Below are positions 9,550 through 17,528 of a stretch of 64,000 bases of DNA, one piece after another. Origin of the DNA: Aquimarina algiphila (GTDB taxonomy: Bacteria > Bacteroidota > Bacteroidia > Flavobacteriales > Flavobacteriaceae); assembly GCF_007489275.1 (NCBI RefSeq), contig NZ_VLNR01000014.1:62001-126000 (forward strand), in the 5' to 3' direction. The notes beneath the pieces were generated by a model. It searched no databases. It was given only the letters and a program-made list of their open reading frames with translations, and was not told the origin of the DNA. Positions within the stretch are counted from its first letter, which is position 1, and every line of letters starts with the position of its first letter. Position numbers and translations under genes: made by a program.

Positions 9550-10040
9550 TATTCGAATATTAAGTTGTTCTTTGATTTAAGTTGAGTGTATTCTACACTA
9601 TATGCAGTAATAACTTGTGAGATCGTTAGCAATTGGGTTACTAAGGAACTATTTGAAAATTTTGATGTTTCTGTTTCTATTTTTAGAAAATAATCTACAT
9701 TCTTTAATTCTGGAATTAAATATTTTGTAGTATATGTTTCTTCTATAGTATTGAATAAGCCATCTGCAATATGATTTTTTGAAACGCCTAAGGCCTGAAA
9801 TTTATTGGCCAAAAGACTATATGTATTATATTGAAAATGGTCCTCATATTGATACAACGGAAAATTTGCTGTAAAGTCAGGATATTCAAAATTAATATCT
9901 TCTTTTTTTCTAAAAAGTTTTAAATTAAGGTTTTTGTTTAATAAAAAGGCTAATCTATATGAAGCTAATGAACAATGAATAGCAATAAGTTCATAATCAT
10001 CATCTTCTAAGGTATCTAATACTAATTTCTGAATAGCCAC
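9549..10040 (-). CDS. IPExxxVDY family protein
   Basis: 163 residues if translation starts at the GTG at 10040; the frame stays open to 10088, but the family normally begins at (M/V)AIQKLVLD, so GTG is preferred. The signature IPELKNVDYFLKI is intact. Function is unknown, but the gene is a constant neighbour of pyk in Bacteroidota. Its stop overlaps the pyk start (TAATG). The 248 bases separating it from rnc hold no other gene. Confidence 0.8.
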   Translation of the reverse strand: MAIQKLVLDTLEDDDYELIAIHCSLASYRLAFLLNKNLNLKLFRKKEDINFEYPDFTANFPLYQYEDHFQYNTYSLLANKFQALGVSKNHIADGLFNTIEETYTTKYLIPELKNVDYFLKIETETSKFSNSSLVTQLLTISQVITAYSVEYTQLKSKNNLIFE

Positions 10041-10288
10041 GCTGAATTTTTGTTTCAGAATTAGCACGAAATATACAAATAAAATCACCTAACGGGTTTA
10101 ATAAAACATAAAGTTATTTCACGAAAACGATTGAGTTAGTATCTTTTAACGATAAAAACTGTAGTTTTTCTGATGAGTCTATATTTTATATAAGTATTGT
10201 AAGAAAAAGCAGTGACATTAGAGTATGTTTATAAAGAATACAAACTTCAACCGATTAATGTCAAAAAGCATGATGTTAAAAAAGTACT

Positions 10289-11023
10289 TTAGATATTAAT
10301 CTTGGATTGAAATGCAAAATAAGCTCTTTTTGAAGCTTTTTCTTCTGCTTTTTTCTTTGAAGTAGCTCTTGCTTTTGCAACTACTTTTTCATCAATCCAG
10401 AGTTTTACAGCAAAATGCTTCATTTCATCTTTACCGGTGTCCTCATATACCTCATAATTGAATACCTTTTTTTCTTTTTGACACCATTCTATTAGTAGAC
10501 TTTTGTAACTGATAATTTGGCCTTCGAGACTTTCGATATCAACATAAGGATCGATAACCGCTTCTTTAATAAAGCGTTCACAGTATACAAAACCTCGATC
10601 AAGGTAAATGGCACCGATTAGTGCTTCAAAAAGGTTTCCATGAATATTTATTCCAAATTGAGATTTAGGAATATTGGTTCTTACTAATTCGATTAGCTTA
10701 AGGTCTTTACCAAGTTCGTTAAGATGTTTTCTACTCACTACTTTGGCTCTCATTTTTGTAAGGTACCCTTCATTACCTTCTGGAACTTCTTTAAATAAGT
10801 GAGCAGCAATAACACTACTTAACATGGCATCTCCCAAAAACTCCAATCGCTCAAAATTAACAGCATTTCCTTTTTTATCTTTTAGGTTTAATGACCTATG
10901 GGTAAATGCTTTTTCGTAGGGAGCAATGTTTTTTGGCTTAAATGCTAATATTTTTTGAATTTTGGAAAAAAAATTCCCGTTCTTTTCAGAGCGGGAATTT
11001 AATATGTTTCGAATAACATTCAT
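10289..11023 (-). CDS. rnc: Ribonuclease III
   Basis: 244 residues. Cleaves double-stranded RNA in rRNA and mRNA processing. The nuclease signature ERLEFLGDAMLSSV and the second acidic site NLFEALIGAIYLDRG are present, followed by a C-terminal double-stranded RNA-binding domain (SYKSLLIEWCQKE ... ATSKKKAEEKASKRA). The start codon overlaps the fabF stop by one base (TAATG), so it is translated from the acpP-fabF-rnc transcript. Confidence 0.95.
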   Translation of the reverse strand: MNVIRNILNSRSEKNGNFFSKIQKILAFKPKNIAPYEKAFTHRSLNLKDKKGNAVNFERLEFLGDAMLSSVIAAHLFKEVPEGNEGYLTKMRAKVVSRKHLNELGKDLKLIELVRTNIPKSQFGINIHGNLFEALIGAIYLDRGFVYCERFIKEAVIDPYVDIESLEGQIISYKSLLIEWCQKEKKVFNYEVYEDTGKDEMKHFAVKLWIDEKVVAKARATSKKKAEEKASKRAYFAFQSKINI

Positions 11024-12276
11024 TATTCTTTCAATTTTTTAAATAACACACATGCGTTATGACCTCCGAAACCAAAAGTATTACTCATTGCGTATGTAAT
11101 ATCACGTTTTTGAGCTTTGTTTAAGGTCAAATTTAACGATGAATCTATGTTTTCATCCACTGTAGTGTGATTGATTGTAGGAGGCACAGTACCTTTTTGC
11201 ATTGCCAGAATAGAAGCAATAGCTTCTATGGCTCCAGCAGCACCAAGTAAGTGTCCCGTCATAGATTTTGTTGAATTGATATTAATGTTAGGTGTGTGAT
11301 CTCCAAAAACTTTAGTAATAGCTTTCAATTCTGCAACATCTCCCAAAGGAGTAGATGTTCCGTGAGTGTTTATAGCATCTACTTGTTCTGGTGTTACCCC
11401 TGCATCTCTTAAACAATTAAGCATCACGCGCTCTACACCAATTCCGTCTGGGTGTGGTGCTGTCATATGATAAGCATCACTAGACATTCCACCTCCTACA
11501 ACTTCAGCATAGATTTTAGCACCTCGTGCTTTTGCGTGTTCATATTCTTCAAGAATAAGAGCTCCACTGCCTTCTCCAAGAACAAAACCATCTCTGGTTG
11601 CGTCAAATGGTCTAGAGGCAGTTTCTGGACTTTCATTTCTTGTAGATAACGCGTGCATAGCATTAAATCCTCCCATACCAGCAATAGTTACTGCAGCTTC
11701 ACTTCCTCCTGTAATAATAATATCACAATGTCCTAAACGTATATAGTTTAGTGCATCGATCATTGCATTAGCAGAAGAAGCACAGGCAGAAACCGTTGTG
11801 TAGTTAGGCCCCATAAAACCGTTTCTGATAGAAATATGTCCAGGGGCAATATCGGCAATCATTTTCGGGATAAAGAAAGGATTGAAACGTGGTGTTCCAT
11901 TTCCATTGGCATAACCAATTACTTCTTCCTGAAAAGTTTCTATTCCTCCGATTCCGGCACCCCAGATTACACCAACTCTAAATTTGTCAACCTTCTCAAG
12001 GTCAATAGCAGCATCTTTTATAGCTTCTTCTGAAGATACAATGGCATACTGAGCAAATTTATCAAGTTTACGTGCTTCTTTTCTATCAAAATAATCTGTG
12101 GGATTGTAATTTTTGATTTCGCAAGCAAATTTAGTCTTGAAATGCTCGGTATCAAAGTAAGTAATAGGAGCACAACCGCTCTTACCATCTACTAATCCAT
12201 TCCAATATTCATCAATATTGTTACCGATAGGTGTTAACGCACCTAGTCCTGTGACTACAACTCGCTTAAGATTCAT
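11023..12276 (-). CDS. fabF: Beta-ketoacyl-ACP synthase II
   Basis: 417 residues. Elongates acyl-ACP with malonyl-ACP in fatty acid synthesis. The nucleophile is Cys165 (TVSACASSANAM); the two catalytic His lie in INTHGTSTPLGD and MTGHLLGAAGAIEA. It sits 17 bases after acpP and overlaps rnc by one base. ACP and FabF are direct partners, and this gene order is widespread in bacteria. Confidence 0.96.
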   Translation of the reverse strand: MNLKRVVVTGLGALTPIGNNIDEYWNGLVDGKSGCAPITYFDTEHFKTKFACEIKNYNPTDYFDRKEARKLDKFAQYAIVSSEEAIKDAAIDLEKVDKFRVGVIWGAGIGGIETFQEEVIGYANGNGTPRFNPFFIPKMIADIAPGHISIRNGFMGPNYTTVSACASSANAMIDALNYIRLGHCDIIITGGSEAAVTIAGMGGFNAMHALSTRNESPETASRPFDATRDGFVLGEGSGALILEEYEHAKARGAKIYAEVVGGGMSSDAYHMTAPHPDGIGVERVMLNCLRDAGVTPEQVDAINTHGTSTPLGDVAELKAITKVFGDHTPNININSTKSMTGHLLGAAGAIEAIASILAMQKGTVPPTINHTTVDENIDSSLNLTLNKAQKRDITYAMSNTFGFGGHNACVLFKKLKE

Positions 12277-12293
12277 ATTTTGTTGTGAAGTTA

Positions 12294-12527
12294 TTACTTT
12301 GCGTCTTCAATATAAGATATTGCTTGACCTACTGTTGCAATGTTTTCAGCTTGATCATCTGGAATCTGAATATCGAATTCTTTTTCGAATTCCATAATCA
12401 ATTCTACAGTGTCTAACGAATCAGCGCCTAAATCGTTTGTGAAACTAGCTTCATTTACAACTTCGTTTTCGTCTACTCCTAATTTGTCAACGATTATCGC
12501 TTTTACTCTTGATGCAATGTCTGACAT
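12294..12527 (-). CDS. acpP: Acyl carrier protein
   Basis: 77 residues, small and acidic, with the phosphopantetheine attachment site Ser37 in [12 protein letters not shown]. Carries acyl chains for fatty acid synthesis. First gene of the acpP-fabF-rnc unit. A flavobacterial promoter lies just upstream. Confidence 0.97.
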   Translation of the reverse strand: MSDIASRVKAIIVDKLGVDENEVVNEASFTNDLGADSLDTVELIMEFEKEFDIQIPDDQAENIATVGQAISYIEDAK

Positions 12528-12558
12528 AATGTTTAATTTTAATTTTTTAATTAGGTGG

Positions 12559-12592
12559 CAAAAATAAAAAACTTTATTTTAAAACCCCACAA
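12559..12592 (-). promoter_or_regulatory. Flavobacterial promoter of acpP-fabF-rnc
   Basis: On the minus strand, TTG (12592-12590), 23 bases, then TATTTTTG (12566-12559). This matches the published flavobacterial consensus TTG-N17-23-TAnnTTTG at the upper spacing limit, and lies 32 bases before the acpP start. Confidence 0.6.
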
Positions 12593-12708
12593 TCCCATAA
12601 AAATGTATTCGTATTTTATCAAATATAACGAAGTATTAGCTTTTTGCTACCTAAAAATGGATAATAATTATTTTTTTTGTGTTCTCTAATTAACAATTTT
12701 ATCATACT

Positions 12709-13293
12709 ATGAAGCGTATCGTAATTTTTGCTTCCGGCTCTGGTACCAATGCCGAAAATATAATCAAATACTTTCATGAACGAAATATTGCCGAGGTCAC
12801 TCATGTGTTCTCTAACAACCTGCGTGCCAAAGTGTTGAAGCGTGCTCATGACCTGAAAGTAAAGGCATTACACTTTGACAAAACGTCATTTTATCAGACA
12901 AATGAAGTATTAAATATTCTAAAAGATGCAAACCCTGATGTAATTGTATTGGCAGGGTTTTTATGGATATTCCCAAAAAAAATTATCGATTTCTTTCCAA
13001 ATAAGGTCATCAACATTCATCCTGCTTTATTACCAAAATATGGAGGAAAAGGGATGTATGGACATCATGTTCATGAAGCTGTGGTAAGAAATAAAGAAAA
13101 AGAAAGTGGTATTACGATCCATTATGTCAATGAGCATTATGATGAAGGAGGCGTTATTTTTCAAGCCAAAGTTGCAATTTCAGAAGAAAATTCTGCAGAA
13201 GATGTAGCTAATGCAATTCATGCTTTAGAATATAAACATTTTCCGGTCGTTATAGAAGAACTTCTGTTTTCTGATAAAAAAAGTAATGAGTAG
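12709..13293 (+). CDS. purN: Phosphoribosylglycinamide formyltransferase
   Basis: 194 residues. Transfers formyl from 10-formyl-THF to GAR in purine synthesis. The GSGTNAENI phosphate loop, NIHPALLPKYGG with the catalytic Asn and His, and the late Asp in HYDEGGVIFQ are all present. It is divergent from acpP, as in many Bacteroidota. There are 181 bases between the two starts. Confidence 0.95.
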   Translation: MKRIVIFASGSGTNAENIIKYFHERNIAEVTHVFSNNLRAKVLKRAHDLKVKALHFDKTSFYQTNEVLNILKDANPDVIVLAGFLWIFPKKIIDFFPNKVINIHPALLPKYGGKGMYGHHVHEAVVRNKEKESGITIHYVNEHYDEGGVIFQAKVAISEENSAEDVANAIHALEYKHFPVVIEELLFSDKKSNE

Positions 13294-13400
13294 TGAGTAT
13301 TTAGTATTAAGAAACTGAAGAAAATTGTATAGTAACCTTAAATTTAATTATTTATTGTAGCGTTCGAGCGGGCTATACGTTACAATTCCTCGTATTGTAG

Positions 13401-13424
13401 CCCTTCGACAAGCTCAGGATGACA
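13401..13424. repeat. Possible dispersed intergenic repeat
   Basis: The intergenic bases between purN and the RNase H gene contain CCTTCGACAAGCTCAGGATG, a sequence I recall as recurring between genes in many Bacteroidota genomes. Its GC content differs sharply from its surroundings. Only one copy is seen here, so the repeat status is from memory, not from this window. Confidence 0.45.
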
Positions 13425-13499
13425 ATACTGTGGGATTTTCACTACTATCCCTAACGCAGAAAATGATTTGGAAGATAATTTCTATCAAAGATTTAAATT

Positions 13500-14135
13500 A
13501 TGGCTAAGAAAGAAAAATTTTATGTGGTCTGGGAAGGTCACAAACCAGGGATTTACACAAAATGGGATGATTGTAAAGCAGCAGTAAAAGGATACGCCAA
13601 TGCAAAATATAAGTCTTTTGATTCTTTTGATATAGCCAAAAAAGCATATCAAGGCGATTACGACGATTATAAAGGTAAAAGTAAACCCAAAAAAACACTT
13701 ACTGCCGCACAGTTATCAAAAATAGGAGAACCAAATTTATATTCTATTGCCGTAGATGCTGCTTCTAGTGGGAATCCGGGGAAGATGGAATATCGAGGTG
13801 TAGATACACAAACCGAAAAACAATTATTTCATCAAGGTCCTTTTAGAGAAGGAACTAATAATATAGGAGAGTTTTTGGCCTTAGTTCACGGTTTAGCATA
13901 TCTTAAAAAGAAAAAGAGCGATCGTATTATTTATTCTGATTCTAGAATTGCTATTGGATGGGTAAAACAAAAGACATGTAAAACAAAATTAAAAAGGAAC
14001 TCTAAGAATAATGAGGTATTTGATCTTGTAGATCGTGCAATACAATGGCTAAAAGAAAACTCATATACCACTACAATTGTAAAATGGGAGACAAAGGCTT
14101 GGGGAGAAATTCCTGCAGACTTTGGGAGAAAGTAA
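13500..14135 (+). CDS. RNase H family protein with N-terminal hybrid-binding domain
   Basis: 211 residues. Cuts RNA in RNA-DNA hybrids. Residues about 5-55 (FYVVWEGHKPGIYTKWDDC) are the RNase H1-type hybrid-binding (viroplasmin) domain. The nuclease domain follows with acidic residues in VDAASSGNPG, GEFLALVHGL, YSDSRIAI and a final ADFGRK, giving the four-carboxylate active site. The two-domain plan is that of eukaryote-type RNase H1, common in Bacteroidota. Confidence 0.9.
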   Translation: MAKKEKFYVVWEGHKPGIYTKWDDCKAAVKGYANAKYKSFDSFDIAKKAYQGDYDDYKGKSKPKKTLTAAQLSKIGEPNLYSIAVDAASSGNPGKMEYRGVDTQTEKQLFHQGPFREGTNNIGEFLALVHGLAYLKKKKSDRIIYSDSRIAIGWVKQKTCKTKLKRNSKNNEVFDLVDRAIQWLKENSYTTTIVKWETKAWGEIPADFGRK

Positions 14136-14171
14136 AATAGTCTAAAATTACGTATTCACGATATTATATAT

Positions 14172-14203
14172 AAAAAATGCCCGGTAAAGTCCGGGCATTT
14201 TTA
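14172..14203. terminator. Bidirectional terminator after RNase H gene
   Basis: Stem AATGCCCGG / CCGGGCATT with a six-base loop, flanked by A-run and T-run. Placed between convergent genes. Confidence 0.85.
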
Positions 14204-14239
14204 TTGATGAATACAAACATTGTATTTAAAATTCTTTAT

Positions 14240-15364
14240 CTAGTTATTCACAGGAGGGAATACTGTATTACTTTTTGCAGCGGCAGATGTACCACATGCT
14301 CCAAGATTATTCCATCCACTAGATGTTCTCTGGTATAAAGTTCCTTGATAGGTTACTTTATCTCCAACAGAATAAGATGTATTACGATTATATGCAGCTA
14401 CCCCATCACAGATATCACTAGGAGCAGGAGTACCACATGCACCAAGGTTATTCCATCCGCTAGATGTTCTCTGGTATAAAGTTCCTTGATAGGTTACTTT
14501 ATCTCCAACAGAATAAGAAGTATTTCCATTATATGCCGCTACACCATCACAGATATCGCCTCCTCCAGTGTTAGTCTCTGGATATATAGTGGCGATAAAG
14601 GACTTGTCTGTTGCAGATAATTGTGTGTTACTTCCTACAGCAACACCATCTGTAGTGTGTTCTGCAGGAATAGGGTAGTGCATTATTGATTTTGGATCAT
14701 ATACACTATGGTTAGAGATATTTGCATCATAACGTCTGAATAGATTGTTATCTACCTGTGCTCTACTCCAGTTATTAGGTGGTCCTGCATAATATGCATA
14801 AACAGCTTCTCTATCCCAGTTAATTCCTGCTACAGGGTTTTGATGCTCATGAATTAAGCCAAGAGCATGTCCAAATTCGTGAATTGTAGTTCTTCTAAAT
14901 TCAGTATCAGTTGTATTGTCGTTAAACCATCCAAAATGCATACTATGTGCATGACTATTAGAATCAGTTCCTAAATAAGACCAGGATCCGCCATCATTTG
15001 CAAATTGACCTTCTTTGAAACCAATTTTGATATTTGCACTGCTGTTTGAGGATACCCATTCAAATTTAATATTCGCATAACTTTCCCATGCTACAGCATA
15101 TTGTCTTACTTTGGATTGTACAAAATTGTTTCCATTTAAAAATTTCACTCGGATAGTTTGACCAGCTTCCCATTCCTTTGCTTTAACACTTGCAGCTTTT
15201 GAATTATTTTCGCTAGTGTCCCATTTTTCGATACATACATGAGCATTTTTTGCATCTGCAAATTGATTTGTTTCGATAATGTCTTCAGAATCTCTTTCAC
15301 AGTTGAATAATAAAACCGAAAGCATTGTAACTAAAACGAGTTTAGTTAAATTTAATTTTTTCAT
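14240..15364 (-). CDS. Astacin-type zinc metalloprotease lipoprotein with two chitin-binding-like repeats
   Basis: 374 residues. The signal ends LLFNC (Cys22), then ERDSEDI, suggesting a surface lipoprotein. The protease domain (about 60-265) has the extended zinc site HEFGHALGLIHEH (residues 162-174) and the Met-turn SIMHYP, placing it with astacins (M12A). The C terminus has two 47-residue repeats (CDGVAAYN.NTSYSVGDKV...YQR...GWNNLGACGT) that look like chitin-binding type 3 (CBM5/12) modules. It would cleave proteins associated with chitin or other polysaccharide. Confidence 0.85.
   Translation of the reverse strand: MKKLNLTKLVLVTMLSVLLFNCERDSEDIIETNQFADAKNAHVCIEKWDTSENNSKAASVKAKEWEAGQTIRVKFLNGNNFVQSKVRQYAVAWESYANIKFEWVSSNSSANIKIGFKEGQFANDGGSWSYLGTDSNSHAHSMHFGWFNDNTTDTEFRRTTIHEFGHALGLIHEHQNPVAGINWDREAVYAYYAGPPNNWSRAQVDNNLFRRYDANISNHSVYDPKSIMHYPIPAEHTTDGVAVGSNTQLSATDKSFIATIYPETNTGGGDICDGVAAYNGNTSYSVGDKVTYQGTLYQRTSSGWNNLGACGTPAPSDICDGVAAYNRNTSYSVGDKVTYQGTLYQRTSSGWNNLGACGTSAAAKSNTVFPPVNN
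14291..14560 (-). repeat. Two-copy 141-bp tandem repeat inside the astacin gene
   Basis: Two direct repeats with a period of exactly 141 bp (47 codons), differing at only a few bases, encode the two CBM5/12-like modules. The near identity indicates a recent duplication or homogenisation. Confidence 0.85.
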
Positions 15365-15823
15365 AATTTAATTGAAAGTTTGAGTTTGTATTGAGTAAAG
15401 AACGCTATTTTTTTAAGTTTATTTTAACATTTTTATGATTTTAACATAATAATTGTATGGTTTATATCTTGTTTGCTAAAAATGAGAGATAGTATAAAAA
15501 ACTGTTTTAAAGTGTGTTATATGTAGTATGGAATACTGTTTTTTGGCCGTTATTATAATGAATATTTGAGAAGAATAGAGTTTGATCTACTGCAATAAAA
15601 AGCTAAATCAGGGTGGTTAAATATTATAGACAAAAACTTAGATATAGATTCTCGCAGGTTTTGTAAGAGAATAATAATAGATGTTTTAATGCTTTGTAAA
15701 ACAGTTATTTAACATGTTTTAACATATGTGGGAGTAAGTAAGGAGATACCTTTTTCTACTAAACTAATGTTTGAAATAAGAAATTCAATTTCAAAAAGGT
15801 TTAATGTTAGAACGTGTAATACT
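15365..15823. other. Intergenic region, astacin / START divergent
   Basis: 459 bases between divergent starts. It must hold both promoters, but I find no TAnnTTTG box with a well-placed TTG. No RNA gene or repeat was seen. An open frame from 15728 merges into the START gene but starts before its signal peptide and is discounted. Confidence 0.5.
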
Positions 15824-16420
15824 ATGAAAAAGATCTATTATTTATGTATTCTAGTCCCCATGTTAACTTTTGGTCAGTCGCAATGGAAACTTGCAAAAGA
15901 TAAGGAAGGAATTCAAATATGGGTAAGGGGTTTTAAAGATAGTCCATATAAAGAATATAAAGCAATAACGAGTGTAAAAACCTCTCTAAAAGGCGTAGTT
16001 GACGAATTACTTGAAGCTCCGGAGTATATGGAGAATTGTAAAGAAGGAGTTAGTCATTTGGTAAAAATAAATAATGATAAAGAATATGTTTTTTATGCAA
16101 GAAATGAGTTTCCTTGGCCTGTAAAAGATAGGGATGTGGTCTCTAAGCTTCGGATTCAAAAAATCTCGAAGGATAAAATCAAATTATATATAGATGCAGC
16201 TCCAGAAGAAGTCCCTGTGTTAAAAAGTACGCTTAGAATTCGGGAATTATCTGGTCATTGGTTATTGGAAGAACATGAAGGTAAGGTGAAAATTACACAG
16301 CAACTCTATGTAAACCCCGAAGGATCACTACCTCCTTTTATTACAAATTCTCTATTAGTAACAGGACCTTTTAAAACATTTAGTACACTAAAAGGAACAC
16401 TTGAAGATATTGATTCATGA
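15824..16420 (+). CDS. Secreted START/SRPBCC lipid-binding-like protein
   Basis: 198 residues from ATG 15824, chosen because it starts a signal peptide (MKKIYYLCILVPMLTFGQ); the frame stays open back to 15728. The mature part is a START-type helix-grip fold: WKLAKDKEGIQIWVRG at the start, the conserved NEFPWPVKDRDVV centre and a long C-terminal helix. Such periplasmic START proteins are widespread and of unknown ligand. It is a single gene. Confidence 0.75.
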   Translation: MKKIYYLCILVPMLTFGQSQWKLAKDKEGIQIWVRGFKDSPYKEYKAITSVKTSLKGVVDELLEAPEYMENCKEGVSHLVKINNDKEYVFYARNEFPWPVKDRDVVSKLRIQKISKDKIKLYIDAAPEEVPVLKSTLRIRELSGHWLLEEHEGKVKITQQLYVNPEGSLPPFITNSLLVTGPFKTFSTLKGTLEDIDS

Positions 16421-16444
16421 GGACGATCTTAGAAGACTTTATTT

Positions 16445-16469
16445 TTGATCAATTTACTTGAAAGTAAAG
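16445..16469 (+). promoter_or_regulatory. Flavobacterial-type promoter for PfkB gene
   Basis: TTG at 16445 and TATATTTG at 16462 with 24 bases between, close to TTG-N17-23-TAnnTTTG, 33 bases before the ATG. Confidence 0.5.
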
Positions 16470-16502
16470 CGTATATTTGCAAAAAAATTATAACGCTATT
16501 TT

Positions 16503-17432
16503 ATGAGCAAATTACTTATTGTAGGCTCTATGGCCTTTGACGCTATTGAAACCCCTTTCGGGAAAACTGATAAAATCTTAGGAGGAGCTGCCCCTTATAT
16601 CGCGCTTTCTGCATCTAATTTTAATGTTTCTTCTGCTATCGTTTCTGTGGTTGGTGAAGATTTTCCGGTTGATTATCTCGAATTGCTTAAGAAAAAAAAT
16701 ATTGATACTTCTGCAGTAGAAATTGTTAAAGGGGGAAAAACATTCTTTTGGAGTGGTAAATATCATAATGACCTCAATTCTAGAGATACTATAGAAACTC
16801 AGCTTAATGTTCTTGCCGATTTTAACCCTATTGTTCCTGATAGTCATAAAGATTCGGGAATTGTAATGTTGGGTAACTTAAACCCATCAGTACAACTTGG
16901 TGTTTTGGAACAATTAACAACCAAACCAAAGCTTGCGATATTGGATACTATGAATTTTTGGATGGAAGATGCTTTTTTAGATGATCTTTTAAAAGTAATA
17001 GCAAAAGTAGATGTTATCACCATAAATGATGAAGAAGCAAGACAACTAAGTGGAGAATATTCGCTCGTAAAAGCTGCTAGAGCAATAGAAAAGATGGGAC
17101 CAAAATATGTGGTTATTAAAAAAGGAGAACACGGAGCTTTATTATTTCATAATGAACAAATTTTCTTTGCTCCTGCTCTGCCATTAGAAGAGGTTTTTGA
17201 TCCTACTGGAGCTGGAGATACTTTTGCTGGAGGGTTTTCGGGATATTTGGCCAAAACAGATGATGTTTCATTTGAAAACATGAAAAAAGCAATTATTCAT
17301 GCTTCAAATCTTGCATCTTTTTGTGTAGAAAAATTTGGGACAGAAAGAATGGAAAACTTAGATAGGGAAGAAGTTCAAAGGCGACTTCAACAATTTAAGG
17401 AATTAACGCAATTTGAAATAGAATTGTCTTGA
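16503..17432 (+). CDS. PfkB-family carbohydrate/nucleoside kinase
   Basis: 309 residues. N-terminal LLIVGSMAFDAIETPFG with the GGAAPYIAL substrate loop, and the C-terminal signature DPTGAGDTFAGGF with the catalytic Asp. The substrate cannot be read from sequence; members of this size include ribokinase, adenosine kinase and sugar kinases. It lies directly upstream of purF but is separated from it by a terminator, so purine-nucleoside use is only suggested. Confidence 0.85.
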   Translation: MSKLLIVGSMAFDAIETPFGKTDKILGGAAPYIALSASNFNVSSAIVSVVGEDFPVDYLELLKKKNIDTSAVEIVKGGKTFFWSGKYHNDLNSRDTIETQLNVLADFNPIVPDSHKDSGIVMLGNLNPSVQLGVLEQLTTKPKLAILDTMNFWMEDAFLDDLLKVIAKVDVITINDEEARQLSGEYSLVKAARAIEKMGPKYVVIKKGEHGALLFHNEQIFFAPALPLEEVFDPTGAGDTFAGGFSGYLAKTDDVSFENMKKAIIHASNLASFCVEKFGTERMENLDREEVQRRLQQFKELTQFEIELS

Positions 17433-17445
17433 TATATAAAGGTTA

Positions 17446-17476
17446 GCCCCAAAGCAATTGTTTTGGGGCTTTTTTA
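17446..17476 (+). terminator. Terminator after PfkB gene
   Basis: AGCCCCAAA / TTTGGGGCT stem followed by a T-run. Confidence 0.85.
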
Positions 17477-17528
17477 ATTATGGTTTACATAACACAAACA
17501 CAACAACGTTTAGAATTTTTGGAATACA

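Noticed and set aside
12619-12849. Minus-strand 76-codon frame over the purN start
   Set aside because: Overlaps a confident gene; no family resemblance.
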